Shown: positions 18,318 through 27,847, numbered from the stretch's first letter. The stretch is 64,000 bases of DNA from Pelagibacterium luteolum (GCF_900100665.1 NZ_FNCS01000010.1:35461-99460); one strand, 5' to 3'. The notes: generated from the sequence alone by a model not told the origin. Translations and numbers: made by a program.

Positions 18318-19224
18318 AGACGAACCGATCGAATCCCAGGAGCGCTGCACCGACAATCCCAGGCTCCACTTCGCATAGCGCCGGAACGATCACTGGGCGA
18401 TCGATCTTGCGCAGGATGCGGCAGCGCACTGCGCTGTCCAGCGCGGCAACCAGCCCCGGGGCGCCGGCGAGCCCACCGCCCACCGGAACGATCGAGGCAC
18501 CTGTCAGATTGATCGCGAGCGCCAATGGATTGGCAACCAGATCGATATAGACGTCCATGGTGCGCAGCGCTGAGGCATCGCCCCCGGCCCACCCAACGAC
18601 AATCTCCCGACTGTCGCGGGTTTCGCCGCAAAGAGCCTGATGCAATCGCTCCAGCCCGCGCGCCCCGCCGACCGTATCGACGCAGCCTTTTCGCCCGCAA
18701 CCGCACGTAAAATGCGGAACGCTTAGAGGTGGATCACCCGCCTCGGTCGCAAGGATCGTGCCGTGACCCCATTCGCCGGCATATCCACCCCGCCCGTTGG
18801 CCAGTTTCCCGTCGACCACGAGACCTCCGCCGACGCCCGTGCCCAAGATGATGCCGAAGACGACATCATGGCCCTTGCCGGCGCCAATTCCGGCCTCGGC
18901 CAAGGCGAAACAATCGGCATCATTGGCAACGGATACAGGAAGTCCGAGTGCTTTGGACAGATCAGCATCGAGCGTCCGGCCATCGATACAGGGCACGTTG
19001 GCGCAGATCATCGTGCCGGTGTCGATATCGGTGACGCCGCAAATCGAGATCGAGAGCGCGTCAGGCGCCGTGGGGGCAGCGGCCACGATGCCGGCAAGCG
19101 TTTCGACGAACGCCGCAAAATCGGTGCGCGGTGTTTCCACGCGGCCCATCTGGGTGATGCGGTCCGGGCTTTGCGCCCATGCTGCCTTTATGGCGCTGCC
19201 GCCGATGTCGAGTGCAATGATCAT
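18310..19224 (-). CDS. ROK-family sugar kinase (N-acetylglucosamine kinase-like)
   Basis: A 304-residue ROK kinase. ALDIGGSAIKAAW (residues 3-15) is the phosphate-1 motif and GIILGTGVGGGLVVDG is the second phosphate loop. EWGH and the zinc-binding CGCGRKGCVDT (CXCGXXGCXE variant) are the ROK hallmarks. NagK and other hexose kinases share this plan, so the product is probably GlcNAc-6-phosphate or another hexose phosphate; substrate cannot be fixed from sequence. It heads a two-gene unit with cutC. Length and motifs look complete. Confidence 0.85.
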   Translation of the reverse strand: MIIALDIGGSAIKAAWAQSPDRITQMGRVETPRTDFAAFVETLAGIVAAAPTAPDALSISICGVTDIDTGTMICANVPCIDGRTLDADLSKALGLPVSVANDADCFALAEAGIGAGKGHDVVFGIILGTGVGGGLVVDGKLANGRGGYAGEWGHGTILATEAGDPPLSVPHFTCGCGRKGCVDTVGGARGLERLHQALCGETRDSREIVVGWAGGDASALRTMDVYIDLVANPLALAINLTGASIVPVGGGLAGAPGLVAALDSAVRCRILRKIDRPVIVPALCEVEPGIVGAALLGFDRFVYV

Positions 19225-19298
19225 GAGCGCGAACCTATCTTTCGGGCTGCATCTGACAAACTGGCATTTCCGTCAAAAGCGGAAAATCGCGCTCCCGC

Positions 19299-20810
19299 TT
19301 ATTCTGCGGCCATTCGGCCGTCAGGGCTTTCCGCAGGACCATTTGCATCTCCCGGCGCGGTCTCTGTGCCCAGATCCGGGAACGCGGCAGTACGGCGACC
19401 GCTGAAGTCCTCGCGCAACACGATCAATCCGCGATCCTCGAAATAGGTCAAAAGCCTGCGTGCCCGCGAGGCAGAATGGCTGCCATAGGCCCGTGCCAGG
19501 GTTGCATCGGAAGGACAGGAAAGTTTTTCGACGGCAGCGCGTGCAACCATCAGGAAAACGCCTTGCAAATCTTCTGGCAGGCTGGCGGCGAGATTGATTG
19601 CGGTTTGCCAACCGTCAGATTGTGCACCGGCTGTATCGACGCCGGCCCGCGCGACCGCGAAACGGCGCTTGAATTCCGTCAGATCGGGCGGGGTCCCGGG
19701 AACGCGGCGAATACGGCAGCGCACGAGGAAGTCCTGATAGAGAACAGCCACAGAGCGGAAACTAGCGTCAGGGTCTTCGAGAATCTCACCCAGCACCGCA
19801 TCGATCGCGGCGTCGCGTTCCACCGCATCGATCTCGGGAAACAGAGACACCGGCTCCGGTTCGACACGCGGGAGCGGCTGGCTCAACTGCGCCAAAATAT
19901 CGGCGGTAGGGCGTGGGGCCGGCTGAACGACGCGACGCGGGATGGAGCGTATTTCCTCGTCAGGCGATGGGGTAAAAATCAGGTCGGCAGCGTCGGCACC
20001 GGTTTCAGGCATTGGCATCAGCTTGGGCGATGTGGAGCGCGCGCTGGTCTCCACGTCACCAATGCGGATCGGCAAGGGCCGCCGCGACATTGCCGGTCCC
20101 AGCGCAACGAAATTGCCTTTTTCCAGATCGCGGAACATCTCGGTACCGCGCCGGTCCATGCCCAAAAGATCGCCGGCTCGCGCCATATCGATATCGAGAA
20201 AAGTCCGGCCCATCAGAAAGTTCGACGCTTCGGCGGCGACGTTCTTGGCCAGCTTCGCGAGGCGCTGTGTGGCGATGACGCCGGCCAGCCCGCGCTTGCG
20301 CCCACGGCACATGAGATTGGTCATAGCACCGAGCGAGAGTTTTCTCGCATCGTCCGACACCTCTCCGCCAGAGGCGGGCGCAAAGAGCTGCGCTTCGTCG
20401 ACTACCACCAGCATTGGGTACCAGAAGTCGCGATCTGCATCAAAGAGGCCGCCGAGGAACGCCGCAGCAGCCCGCATCTGAGCTTCAGCCTCGAGCCCTT
20501 CAAGGCTCAGCACAACCGAAACGCGGTGCTGGCGGATGCGCCCGGCAATCCGCGTCAGTTCCTGTTCGGATCGGTTGGCTTCGACAACCACATGGCCGAA
20601 CTTGTCGGCCAAGGTGACGAAATCGCCTTCCGGATCGATGACACATTGCTGCACCCACTGCGCGCTCTGCTCGAGCAGTCGTCGCAGGAGGTGAGACTTG
20701 CCCGAGCCGGAATTGCCCTGCACCAAAAGACGGGTCGCCAATAGCTCTTCGAGATCGAGCCGGGCCGGCGTGCCTTTGGTGGTCGTGCCCATGTCGATAT
20801 CGACGGTCAT
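19299..20810 (-). CDS. HerA-like ATPase (DUF87)
   Basis: A 503-residue P-loop ATPase of the HerA/FtsK superfamily. Walker A is QGNSGSGKSHLLR (about residues 32-44) and Walker B is MLVVVDEAQLFAP (about 137-149). The HerA-type arginine region reads RGRKRGLAGVIATQRLAKL. The C-terminal 200 residues are Pro- and acid-rich, then probably a winged helix (FEDRGLIVLREDF). HerA motors usually act with NurA nuclease, but no nuclease gene is next to it. It stands alone. Widespread in alphaproteobacteria with no defined function; a DNA-processing motor is the best guess. Confidence 0.82.
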   Translation of the reverse strand: MTVDIDMGTTTKGTPARLDLEELLATRLLVQGNSGSGKSHLLRRLLEQSAQWVQQCVIDPEGDFVTLADKFGHVVVEANRSEQELTRIAGRIRQHRVSVVLSLEGLEAEAQMRAAAAFLGGLFDADRDFWYPMLVVVDEAQLFAPASGGEVSDDARKLSLGAMTNLMCRGRKRGLAGVIATQRLAKLAKNVAAEASNFLMGRTFLDIDMARAGDLLGMDRRGTEMFRDLEKGNFVALGPAMSRRPLPIRIGDVETSARSTSPKLMPMPETGADAADLIFTPSPDEEIRSIPRRVVQPAPRPTADILAQLSQPLPRVEPEPVSLFPEIDAVERDAAIDAVLGEILEDPDASFRSVAVLYQDFLVRCRIRRVPGTPPDLTEFKRRFAVARAGVDTAGAQSDGWQTAINLAASLPEDLQGVFLMVARAAVEKLSCPSDATLARAYGSHSASRARRLLTYFEDRGLIVLREDFSGRRTAAFPDLGTETAPGDANGPAESPDGRMAAE

Positions 20811-20938
20811 CGTCTTGGGTCTGCTCCGCTCATGTGTGTGATTCTATCGCTTTCGAGAGAAACGCTTGCGCCATCTTAGCATTTGCGGCGACCGCCTGTA
20901 CAAGCCTTGAACTTTAGATTCACAGCCGGTGTTGAGCT

Positions 20939-20968
20939 TTGACCATGACGGCCAAATCAGCCTAGACT
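20939..20968 (+). promoter_or_regulatory. Candidate sigma-70 promoter of the NUDIX gene
   Basis: TTGACC at 20939-20944 and TAGACT at 20963-20968 are separated by 18 bases and lie about 35 bp before the NUDIX start. The matches are good for a housekeeping promoter. The rest of the 20811-21001 gap shows nothing else clear. Confidence 0.5.
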
Positions 20969-21001
20969 CTTTGAACACCCGGATGGGAGATGATCCAGAC
21001 A

Positions 21002-21499
21002 ATGCCCATGCGCCTTTTTTCGCTATTTCGCCGCCCGCCAGTCGAGCCTGCTGGGCCGCAATACGGTGCCCTGCCTTACACCATCGTTGATGGCCAATTG
21101 GTCGTTCTACTGATCACGTCGCGCGGACGGGGCAAATGGATCTTTCCAAAGGGCGGACTGATGGCGGGCAAGACCGCGTGGGAAAGTGCGGCGCACGAGG
21201 CCTATGAGGAAGCAGGCGTCGAAGGCGAAATCGAAGAGACGCCCATCGGCTCTTATTTTCTGCCCGTTACGCCTGAGCGCCCACGGGTCGTAGAGGTCAA
21301 GTTGTTCCCGCTTCTGGTGACCAATCAGCGCGATGATTGGAAGGAAATGGGCCAGCGCTATCGCCATTGGGCCGTCATCACTGAGGCCAAGCGGCTGATC
21401 ACCCATGACGGACTGGCCGATGTCGCCGTTACACTTGCGCAGCGCGAGACGAGCAAGTCGAGAGTTTCGGCCCCCATCAGAGCCGTTGCTCAGGGTTAG
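21002..21499 (+). CDS. NUDIX hydrolase, diphosphoinositol-polyphosphate-like subfamily
   Basis: A 165-residue NUDIX protein. The box runs from about residue 51 to 73 and ends in HEAYEEAGV, keeping the metal-binding EAYEE core; K and H stand in for the first Glu and the Arg of the strict consensus. This is usual in the WIFPKGG subfamily of small alphaproteobacterial NUDIX proteins. Substrate is probably a nucleoside or inositol diphosphate but unproven. The ATG at 21002 is preferred because GGGAG lies 12 bases before it; the ATG at 20990 directly abuts that site. Confidence 0.82.
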   Translation: MPMRLFSLFRRPPVEPAGPQYGALPYTIVDGQLVVLLITSRGRGKWIFPKGGLMAGKTAWESAAHEAYEEAGVEGEIEETPIGSYFLPVTPERPRVVEVKLFPLLVTNQRDDWKEMGQRYRHWAVITEAKRLITHDGLADVAVTLAQRETSKSRVSAPIRAVAQG

Positions 21500-21525
21500 A
21501 GCTTTTCGAGCGCTTCAATGCCGCT

Positions 21526-23028
21526 TTAGAGCCCGAACAATAGGATCATCGCCCAGTATAATGCGGCAGACAGCATTGCGGCTGCTGGAACGGTAATCAC
21601 CCAAGCCGCGCCAATCGACAGCGCGTGCTGGCGGCGTACCAGATAACGCTTCTGGCGCTTCTGAAAGTTGACGATGGCTTCCTCGGGCGTCGTGTTGAGA
21701 TGGTCGGTGCGCAAGAAAACACCGTCCGGGCTTACCGCCTTGTTGCGGATGTTGCGGTTGGAAAACCCTTCGCGCAGGAACCCCACGCCGAACACGGCGC
21801 CGACAGCGATATGCGTCGATGACACAGGCAGCCCCAGCGCGGACGCGACCAAAACGGTTGTCGCTGCCGAAAGCGCGACGCAGAAACCGCGGATTTCGTT
21901 GAGCTTGGTGATCTTTTCACCGACAGTGCGGATCAGCCTCGGACCGAACAGCGCCAGTCCCAGCGCTATCCCCAATGCGCCGATGGCCAGAACCCAGATC
22001 GGCAACGCCACCTGATCGGAAGCTCCGCCCTCCTGTACCGCAGCCACGATCGCGGCAAGCGGGCCTACCGCGTTAGCGACGTCGTTGGCACCATGGGCAA
22101 AGGACAGAAGTGCAGTTGCAAAAATCAGCGGCAGGCGAAACAGCGTTCCCACCTGCTTGTTGGAATTTTCCATATCCGAGGTTCGCGACTTGACCCATGG
22201 CTGCGCGAGCAGCCAGCCTAGCCCGGCTGCTACGAGACCGATGAGCAGGACGATATGCCCGGCGGGCGACCAGACGCGAGAAAAACCCTTCATCGACATG
22301 TACATGGCGAAAACGCCAATCATGATCCCAACGAGGACCGGCACCCAGACCCGTGCAGCTATGGCCTTCTGGCTCTGACGCAGAATGGTGAAATTGATCA
22401 CCGTCAGCAGCACCGCCGCCAGTGCGCCGCCCATCATTGGTGAAATGACCCAGCTCGCGGCGATCTTGGCGATTGTCGGCCAGATGATGGCCGAGACACC
22501 TGCTGCGGCAATTCCTGCGCCCACAACGCCGCCGACAACCGAATGGGTCGTCGACACCGGCGCACCGATAATGGTCGCCAGGTTTACCCATAGCGCTGAG
22601 GCAAGCAGTGCTGCCATCATCACCATGATAAAGGTCGTGGTGCCCAATTCCGTGCCAGGCGCGATGATATCGCGCGAAATCGTTGTCACGACGTCGCCGC
22701 CAGCTAGAAGCGCGCCTGCCGCCTCGCAGATTGCAGCAATCAGCAGCGCCCCGCCCATGGTGAGCGCCTTGGCGCCGACAGCCGGACCCATATTGTTGGC
22801 AACGTCATTGGCGCCGATATTGAGCGCCATATAGGCGGCGATAACCGTGGCGATGATCACCAGATAGCTCAGCGGACCGCTTGAGACCGCGAACGTAGCC
22901 CAGACCAGGGCCGCCAGAAGGAACACCAGCGCCAAGCCCGGCGCGGCGATCGCTCTGGCGCTTTCGTTGGTCGCAGCCTTGAGCTGGCCGACGCGCTTGA
23001 GATCCTTGTCGATGGCCGACTTCGCCAT
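21526..23028 (-). CDS. Inorganic phosphate transporter, PiT family
   Basis: A 500-residue membrane protein of the PiT family, which imports phosphate with H+ (or Na+) as a metal-phosphate complex. Both family repeats are present: GANDVANNMGPAVGAKAL in the N-terminal half and FAHGANDVANAVGPLAAI in the C-terminal half. About ten to twelve hydrophobic helices flank a central loop of about 60 residues. The upstream region carries a perfect palindrome, shared with the divergent DUF2062 gene. No PhoU-like phosphate regulator gene is adjacent. Confidence 0.92.
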   Translation of the reverse strand: MAKSAIDKDLKRVGQLKAATNESARAIAAPGLALVFLLAALVWATFAVSSGPLSYLVIIATVIAAYMALNIGANDVANNMGPAVGAKALTMGGALLIAAICEAAGALLAGGDVVTTISRDIIAPGTELGTTTFIMVMMAALLASALWVNLATIIGAPVSTTHSVVGGVVGAGIAAAGVSAIIWPTIAKIAASWVISPMMGGALAAVLLTVINFTILRQSQKAIAARVWVPVLVGIMIGVFAMYMSMKGFSRVWSPAGHIVLLIGLVAAGLGWLLAQPWVKSRTSDMENSNKQVGTLFRLPLIFATALLSFAHGANDVANAVGPLAAIVAAVQEGGASDQVALPIWVLAIGALGIALGLALFGPRLIRTVGEKITKLNEIRGFCVALSAATTVLVASALGLPVSSTHIAVGAVFGVGFLREGFSNRNIRNKAVSPDGVFLRTDHLNTTPEEAIVNFQKRQKRYLVRRQHALSIGAAWVITVPAAAMLSAALYWAMILLFGL

Positions 23029-23100
23029 GGGTGACCAGCTCCCCAGAATGTGTGACGTTTTGGGCGCAATAGCCGAGTCAGAACGCCAAGGCCACAGCGA

Positions 23101-23120
23101 TTATGACATTTGCGTCATAA
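23101..23120. promoter_or_regulatory. 20-bp palindrome upstream of the phosphate transporter gene
   Basis: TTATGAC at 23101-23107 and GTCATAA at 23114-23120 form perfect inverted arms around 6 bases, 73 bp upstream of the pit start and 125 bp before the DUF2062 gene. It is not a direct-repeat Pho box, although the arm contains the TGTCAT core on one strand. It looks like the operator of a dimeric regulator. Confidence 0.5.
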
Positions 23121-23244
23121 AGCTCTGGATTGACGCAGGTTTTACCCAATTTGCGCAATACTGCCACACCCATGCGGAAAACTCTGGCATGGGTCGCCAG
23201 AGCGCCGGTAAAAGGAATTGATCGAAGGAGAAACCGCCAGCACC

Positions 23245-23841
23245 ATGCAGCATAACGACCGGCACAAGAGAGATTGGCGCTCGCGACTACGGGATGTCGT
23301 CTGGCCACGCATGGGGATACGTCGGTATGTGACATATCTGCAAAAGCGGGTTCTGCGGCTGACCGCCAGCCCGCACGCGATCGGTGCGGGTGTTGCCTCG
23401 GGCGCGGCGGTGTCGGTCTTCCCGCTGATCGGGCTGCATTTTTTCCTGGGCTTCGTTCTCGCCTTTTTTACGCGTGGCAACATGCTTGCCGCGGCGATTG
23501 GCACCGCCTGGGGAAATCCACTCACCTTTCCGCTGTTCTTTTCGCTCAGCTACCAGTTTGGCGCCGCGATCCTGCGACGGCTGTTCCCAGATGACCCGAC
23601 CGCCGTCCTGCGTGCGGCTGATACGGAGGCGCTGTCTGGGGGCCTCTTGTCGCTCGATCTTGGCGCAATCCTCCCGCTGTTCCAGACCATGATGATCGGC
23701 GCACTGCCGGTGGCGGTCTTCACCTGGCTGTTCTTCTATTTCATCGTCCGGGCTCTGGTGAGCGGTTTTCAAACGGCGCGCCGTATCCGCCTCGAGCGCC
23801 GGCGGGCACAGATGTCGCCCGCCCGCGCCAGCCAGCGCTAG
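23245..23841 (+). CDS. DUF2062 domain membrane protein
   Basis: A 198-residue membrane protein of the DUF2062 family, function unknown. After a basic N-terminus (RHKRDWRSRLRD), the family pattern appears: SPHAIGAGVASGAAVSVFPL at about residues 43-62, a hydrophobic stretch, and TAWGNPLTFPLFF around 90. A last membrane pair ends in a basic tail. The ATG at 23245 is used with GGAG 14 bases upstream; a TTG at 23218 is possible. It converges on pcaQ with a 4-bp tail overlap. Confidence 0.8.
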   Translation: MQHNDRHKRDWRSRLRDVVWPRMGIRRYVTYLQKRVLRLTASPHAIGAGVASGAAVSVFPLIGLHFFLGFVLAFFTRGNMLAAAIGTAWGNPLTFPLFFSLSYQFGAAILRRLFPDDPTAVLRAADTEALSGGLLSLDLGAILPLFQTMMIGALPVAVFTWLFFYFIVRALVSGFQTARRIRLERRRAQMSPARASQR

Positions 23842-24767
23842 GGCCCTGCCTCGCGCTTTCGGACGATGGCGCGTACGCTGGCAATCAGCGCATCGGTGTG
23901 AATAGCGCTTTCGCTACCGGCGCGGGTCGTGATGCCGATGGCGCCATGGCTGGCTGTCATGTCGAGGGGCAGCGCGGCAAGGTCACCCTTTTCGAGATCA
24001 TTGGCGACCACCGAACGCGAAATGAACCAGACGGCATCGGTCAACAGCGTATAGGCCCGCCCGAATGAGTTGGAGACCGTCTCGATCTCACGAGGAAGGC
24101 TCGGCACACCGGCGGCCAGCAGCATCGTTTCCACCGTCCCCCTTATGATCGCCTCGCGCGGCGGCACGAGTGCCGGATATCCTTGCACCATGGCGAGCGT
24201 AAGGTCCGTTGCACTGAGCAAGGGGTGGTCCGGGCGCACGGCCAGCACCAATGGCTCGGAGTAGAGATGTTCGAACGTTAGCCCAACCATCACTTCGGGC
24301 GATGGTAGCCGGCCGACGACGAGGTCAATCGCGCCACCACGCAGCAGCCCCAGCAGATGAGGGCTTGGCCCGCTTTCGACATGAACACGACAGGCAAGCG
24401 GGCCTGCCAGAAACCCCGCGACAGCCTGTGGCACCACATCTACCGCGACAGTGGGCAGCGCCCCGAGCCGCACTACGCGCGCGGCGCCTCCTGCCTCGAC
24501 AAGCGACTCGACACCCTGCCGTAAGGCCGACATCGAGGCGTTGGCATGGCGCAGAAACAGCGCACCGTGGTCGGTCAATGCCAGTCGGCGCCGCGAACGA
24601 TCAAACAGCGCCACGCCCAAAATCGCCTCGAGTTCGGCCAGCGATTTTGACACTGCGGGCTGGGTCAGACCCAGTGCCTCGGCAGCTTCCTGAACGCCCC
24701 CTCGCCCATCGGTTTCCAGAAAGCAGGCTAGATGACGAAGCTTGATGCGTGGATCGAGAAGCGCCAA
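23838..24767 (-). CDS. pcaQ: LysR-type activator PcaQ
   Basis: A 309-residue LysR regulator. The N-terminal helix-turn-helix covers about residues 10-70 (ALGLTQPAVSKSLAELE) and the substrate-binding domain about 95-300. LysR regulators beside pca genes in rhizobia are PcaQ, which activates protocatechuate genes in response to beta-carboxy-cis,cis-muconate or related intermediates. It is divergent from pcaIJF with a 108-bp shared promoter region. In Agrobacterium and Sinorhizobium PcaQ stands next to pcaDCHGB; those genes are not in this window, so the ligand may be inherited from that role. Confidence 0.82.
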   Translation of the reverse strand: MALLDPRIKLRHLACFLETDGRGGVQEAAEALGLTQPAVSKSLAELEAILGVALFDRSRRRLALTDHGALFLRHANASMSALRQGVESLVEAGGAARVVRLGALPTVAVDVVPQAVAGFLAGPLACRVHVESGPSPHLLGLLRGGAIDLVVGRLPSPEVMVGLTFEHLYSEPLVLAVRPDHPLLSATDLTLAMVQGYPALVPPREAIIRGTVETMLLAAGVPSLPREIETVSNSFGRAYTLLTDAVWFISRSVVANDLEKGDLAALPLDMTASHGAIGITTRAGSESAIHTDALIASVRAIVRKREAGP

Positions 24768-24781
24768 TTCACATTTCCAAA

Positions 24782-24854
24782 AGTTATATAGATTGCGGGT
24801 TTTATCATTTTACCTCGACGTTCTGCCAGTATCTAATGTGTTTTGAGTTATATA
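24782..24854. promoter_or_regulatory. Direct repeat AGTTATATA in the pcaQ-pcaI promoter region
   Basis: AGTTATATA occurs at 24782-24790 and again at 24846-24854 in the 108-bp gap between the divergent genes. Repeated AT-rich half-sites fit multi-site LysR binding. A perfect T-N11-A palindrome was not found, so the assignment is tentative. Confidence 0.35.
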
Positions 24855-24875
24855 TCTGACAGGAAACGGACAGTC

Positions 24876-25721
24876 ATGGGCAAGGTGATACCGCTCGATC
24901 AAGCGGTGCGTGAAAATCTCAAGTCTGGCGATACGGTTGCTTTCGAGGGGTTTACCCATTTGATCCCCCACGCAGCGGGGCACGAGGTGATCCGGCAGGG
25001 CATTAGCGATCTTACGCTTGTGCGCATGACGCCCGACATCATCTATGACCAGATGATCGGCATGGGGCTGGCGAAAAAGGTGATTTTCTCCTATGCCGGC
25101 AATCCCGGCGTTGGCCTCTTGCGCCGCATGCGCGACGCCATCGAAAACGGCTATCCGCGTACGATCGAAACTATCGAGCATTCGCACGCCGCCATGGCCA
25201 ACGCCTATGAGGCCGGCGCTGCGGGCCTGCCCTGCGCGATCTTCCGTGGGTACAAGGGCGCTGACCTGCCAAAGGTCAACCCCGACATCAAATCGGTCAT
25301 CTGCCCCTTTACGGGTGAAGAATTGGCTGCGATTCCAGCGCATCGTCCGGATGTGACGTTCATTCACGCTCAAAAAGCCAACGAAAAGGGCGACGTCCTG
25401 ATCGAAGGCATTGTGGGCGTGCAAAAGGAAGCAGCGCTTGCCGCCAAGCGGGTCGTGGTGACGGTCGAAGAGATCGTGCCCGACTTCAAGGGCCTTCACC
25501 CCAACCTTACCGTTCTGCCCCATTGGACGGTCACGGCAATTTCCGTCGTCAAGGGCGGGGCACACCCCTCCTATACCCATGGCTATTACGCACGCGACAA
25601 CGCGGCCTATCTCGAATGGGACAAGGTCTCGGCGGATCGCGACCTGTTCGACCAGTGGATGAAAGACAACGTATTGAGCGCGACACCCGAAGTGTTCGCC
25701 GAACGGATCAAGGGGCTTTGA
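24876..25721 (+). CDS. pcaI: 3-oxoadipate CoA-transferase, alpha subunit
   Basis: A 281-residue class I CoA-transferase alpha subunit. It carries the family glycine-rich pattern in VAFEGFTHLIPHAAGHE (residues about 23-39) and the SYAGNPGVGLL region. PcaI with PcaJ moves CoA from succinyl-CoA to 3-oxoadipate in the beta-ketoadipate pathway. The start at 24876 has GGAAACGGA just upstream. It is followed after 1 bp by pcaJ and then pcaF, an operon in the order used by many Rhizobiales. Induction by PcaQ from the opposite side is likely. Confidence 0.93.
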   Translation: MGKVIPLDQAVRENLKSGDTVAFEGFTHLIPHAAGHEVIRQGISDLTLVRMTPDIIYDQMIGMGLAKKVIFSYAGNPGVGLLRRMRDAIENGYPRTIETIEHSHAAMANAYEAGAAGLPCAIFRGYKGADLPKVNPDIKSVICPFTGEELAAIPAHRPDVTFIHAQKANEKGDVLIEGIVGVQKEAALAAKRVVVTVEEIVPDFKGLHPNLTVLPHWTVTAISVVKGGAHPSYTHGYYARDNAAYLEWDKVSADRDLFDQWMKDNVLSATPEVFAERIKGL

Positions 25722-25722
25722 C

Positions 25723-26502
25723 ATGACCGATTTCACCCCCACCGAAATGATGACAATCGCCGCTTCGCGCGCCCTTACCAGCAAGGACGTTTGCTTTGTG
25801 GGCATCGGCGCGCCCTCGGCAGCCTGCAATGTCGCGCGGCTGACGCACGCGCCCGACATCACCCTGATCTATGAGTCGGGCACCATTGGCACGGCCCCCG
25901 ACGTCCTGCCTCTCTCGATCGGCGATGGCGAATTGTGCGAAACGGCCGTCAGCACCGTCGCCGTGCCGGAGATGTTTCGCTACTGGCTGCAGGGCGGACG
26001 CATTTCCATCGGCTTTTTGGGCGCCGCGCAGATCGACAAGTTCGGCAATATCAATACGACCGTAATCGGCGATTACCACAAGCCCAAGGTCCGTCTGCCC
26101 GGCGGCGGCGGCGCGCCGGAGATCGCGTCGTCCTGTGGTGAGATTTACATCACGCTCAAACAGGCTACGCGCTCGATGGTGGAAAAGATCGACTTTTTCA
26201 CCTCGTTCGGCCATGGCGAGGGCGGCGATCACCGCGAGCGCCTCGGCATTACGACCAAGGGCCCGACACTGCTCATCACCGATCTGGCTATCTGGAAGCC
26301 CGATCCGGTGACCAAGGAATTTACCGTCGTCTCGCTTCATGCCGGCGTCACCCGCGAAATGGTGCAGGAGACGTGTGGCTGGACGGTGAAATTCGCCGAC
26401 GATCTCGAGGAGACGCCCGTCCCCACGACAGAAGAACTCACCACCCTGCGCGACCTTAACGAGCGCACGAAAATCGCCCATGCCGGCGGAAAGGCAGCGT
26501 GA
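25723..26502 (+). CDS. pcaJ: 3-oxoadipate CoA-transferase, beta subunit
   Basis: A 259-residue class I CoA-transferase beta subunit. YESGTIG (about residues 50-56) carries the catalytic glutamate that forms the CoA thioester intermediate. The LPGGGGAPEIASSC stretch is the oxyanion/CoA-binding region. It starts 1 bp after pcaI ends, and its stop overlaps the pcaF start by one base (TGATG), so the three are co-translated. Length matches PcaJ. Confidence 0.93.
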   Translation: MTDFTPTEMMTIAASRALTSKDVCFVGIGAPSAACNVARLTHAPDITLIYESGTIGTAPDVLPLSIGDGELCETAVSTVAVPEMFRYWLQGGRISIGFLGAAQIDKFGNINTTVIGDYHKPKVRLPGGGGAPEIASSCGEIYITLKQATRSMVEKIDFFTSFGHGEGGDHRERLGITTKGPTLLITDLAIWKPDPVTKEFTVVSLHAGVTREMVQETCGWTVKFADDLEETPVPTTEELTTLRDLNERTKIAHAGGKAA

Positions 26503-27707
26503 TGACCGAGGCCTATATCTGCGATTATATCCGCACCCCCATTGGTCGCTTCGGCGGCTCCTTGAGCAAGGTGCGTCCCGACGATCTGGGCGCTATCGTT
26601 CTCAAAGCGCTTGTCGATCGCAACCCGAACATCGATTTCGAAACCGTCGATGACGTGATCTTTGGCAATGCCAATCAGGCCGGCGAAGACAACCGAAACG
26701 TCGCGCGGATGAGCCTGCTCCTGGCGGGGCTTCCCGAGACGGTCACCGGCACGACGATCAACCGCCTCTGCGGTTCGGGCCTCGATGCGCTGCTCACTGC
26801 CGCCCGGGCCATCAAAGCCGGGGAAGCGGAGTTGATGATTGCCGGCGGCACTGAATCGATGAGCCGCGCGCCTTTCGTCATGCCCAAGGCTGAGACGGCC
26901 TTTTCCCGCAATGCCGAAATCTATGACACGACGATCGGCTGGCGCTTCGTCAATCCGGCGATGAAGTCGCGCTACGGCGTCGATTCCATGCCCGAGACTG
27001 GTGAAAACGTCGCCGAGGATTACAAGATTTCGCGGCAGGATCAGGATGCCTTTGCGGTTGCGAGCCAGGCCAAGGCGGCCGCGGCGCAGGCCAATGGCCG
27101 TCTGGCCAAGGAAATCGTTCCCGTCAGCATCCCGCAACGCAAGGGCGACCCGGTTGTTGTCGATACCGACGAGCATCCGCGCGCGACCAGCCTCGAAACG
27201 CTGGCCAAATTGCCGACACCCTTCAAGAAAGAGGGTGGCACGGTGACAGCGGGCAACGCCTCCGGCGTCAATGACGGTGCCGCTGCGCTGATCGTCGCTT
27301 CCGAGGCTGCGGTCAAGAAATATGGGCTCACCCCATTGGCACGCGTCGTGGGCGGCGCAACGGCCGGCGTGCCGCCGCGCGTCATGGGCATCGGTCCGCT
27401 TCCCGCCAGCCAGAAGCTCATGGCGCGGCTTGGCCTCGCGGCATCTGATTTCGACCTCGTCGAGCTCAACGAAGCCTTTGCCAGTCAGGGCATCGCCGTA
27501 TTGCGTGGACTGGGCATCGCTGAGGACGCCGATTTCGTGAACCCCAATGGCGGCGCCATCGCTCTCGGCCACCCCCTCGGCATGAGTGGCGCTCGCATCT
27601 CAGGCACGGCAGCTCTCGAAATGAGCCTTGCGGGTAAGAAACGGGCGCTGGTCACCATGTGCATAGGTGTCGGCCAAGGGATCGCCGCGGTGCTTGAAAA
27701 GGCATGA
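26502..27707 (+). CDS. pcaF: 3-oxoadipyl-CoA thiolase
   Basis: A 401-residue thiolase that splits 3-oxoadipyl-CoA into succinyl-CoA and acetyl-CoA, the last step of the beta-ketoadipate pathway. [12 protein letters not shown] holds the nucleophilic Cys (about residue 90); [18 protein letters not shown] (catalytic His) and CIGVGQG (second Cys) are all present. The start is the ATG at 26502 in a TGATG overlap with pcaJ. The family also includes phenylacetate-pathway PaaJ, but the pcaIJ context decides. No T-run terminator follows. Confidence 0.94.
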   Translation: MTEAYICDYIRTPIGRFGGSLSKVRPDDLGAIVLKALVDRNPNIDFETVDDVIFGNANQAGEDNRNVARMSLLLAGLPETVTGTTINRLCGSGLDALLTAARAIKAGEAELMIAGGTESMSRAPFVMPKAETAFSRNAEIYDTTIGWRFVNPAMKSRYGVDSMPETGENVAEDYKISRQDQDAFAVASQAKAAAAQANGRLAKEIVPVSIPQRKGDPVVVDTDEHPRATSLETLAKLPTPFKKEGGTVTAGNASGVNDGAAALIVASEAAVKKYGLTPLARVVGGATAGVPPRVMGIGPLPASQKLMARLGLAASDFDLVELNEAFASQGIAVLRGLGIAEDADFVNPNGGAIALGHPLGMSGARISGTAALEMSLAGKKRALVTMCIGVGQGIAAVLEKA

Positions 27708-27753
27708 CAATGCGCCCGACGGCGATATCGCCTCGGATGATGGAAAGACGGCA

Positions 27754-27807
27754 TGGGGCGATGAGCGCTCCGCAATTTGTTTTTAGTATGAAGCGATCAT
27801 CGCCCCA
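27754..27807. repeat. 11-bp perfect inverted repeat downstream of pcaF
   Basis: TGGGGCGATGA at 27754-27764 pairs with TCATCGCCCCA at 27797-27807 around a 32-base T-rich loop. A smaller palindrome, GGCGATATCGCC, lies at 27721-27732. No T-run follows on either side, so it is not a clear terminator; it may stabilise the end of the pca mRNA. Confidence 0.45.
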
Positions 27808-27847
27808 GGCGCTCGGGATTTTTGGCTTAGTCGCCCTTCAGAAGGCT

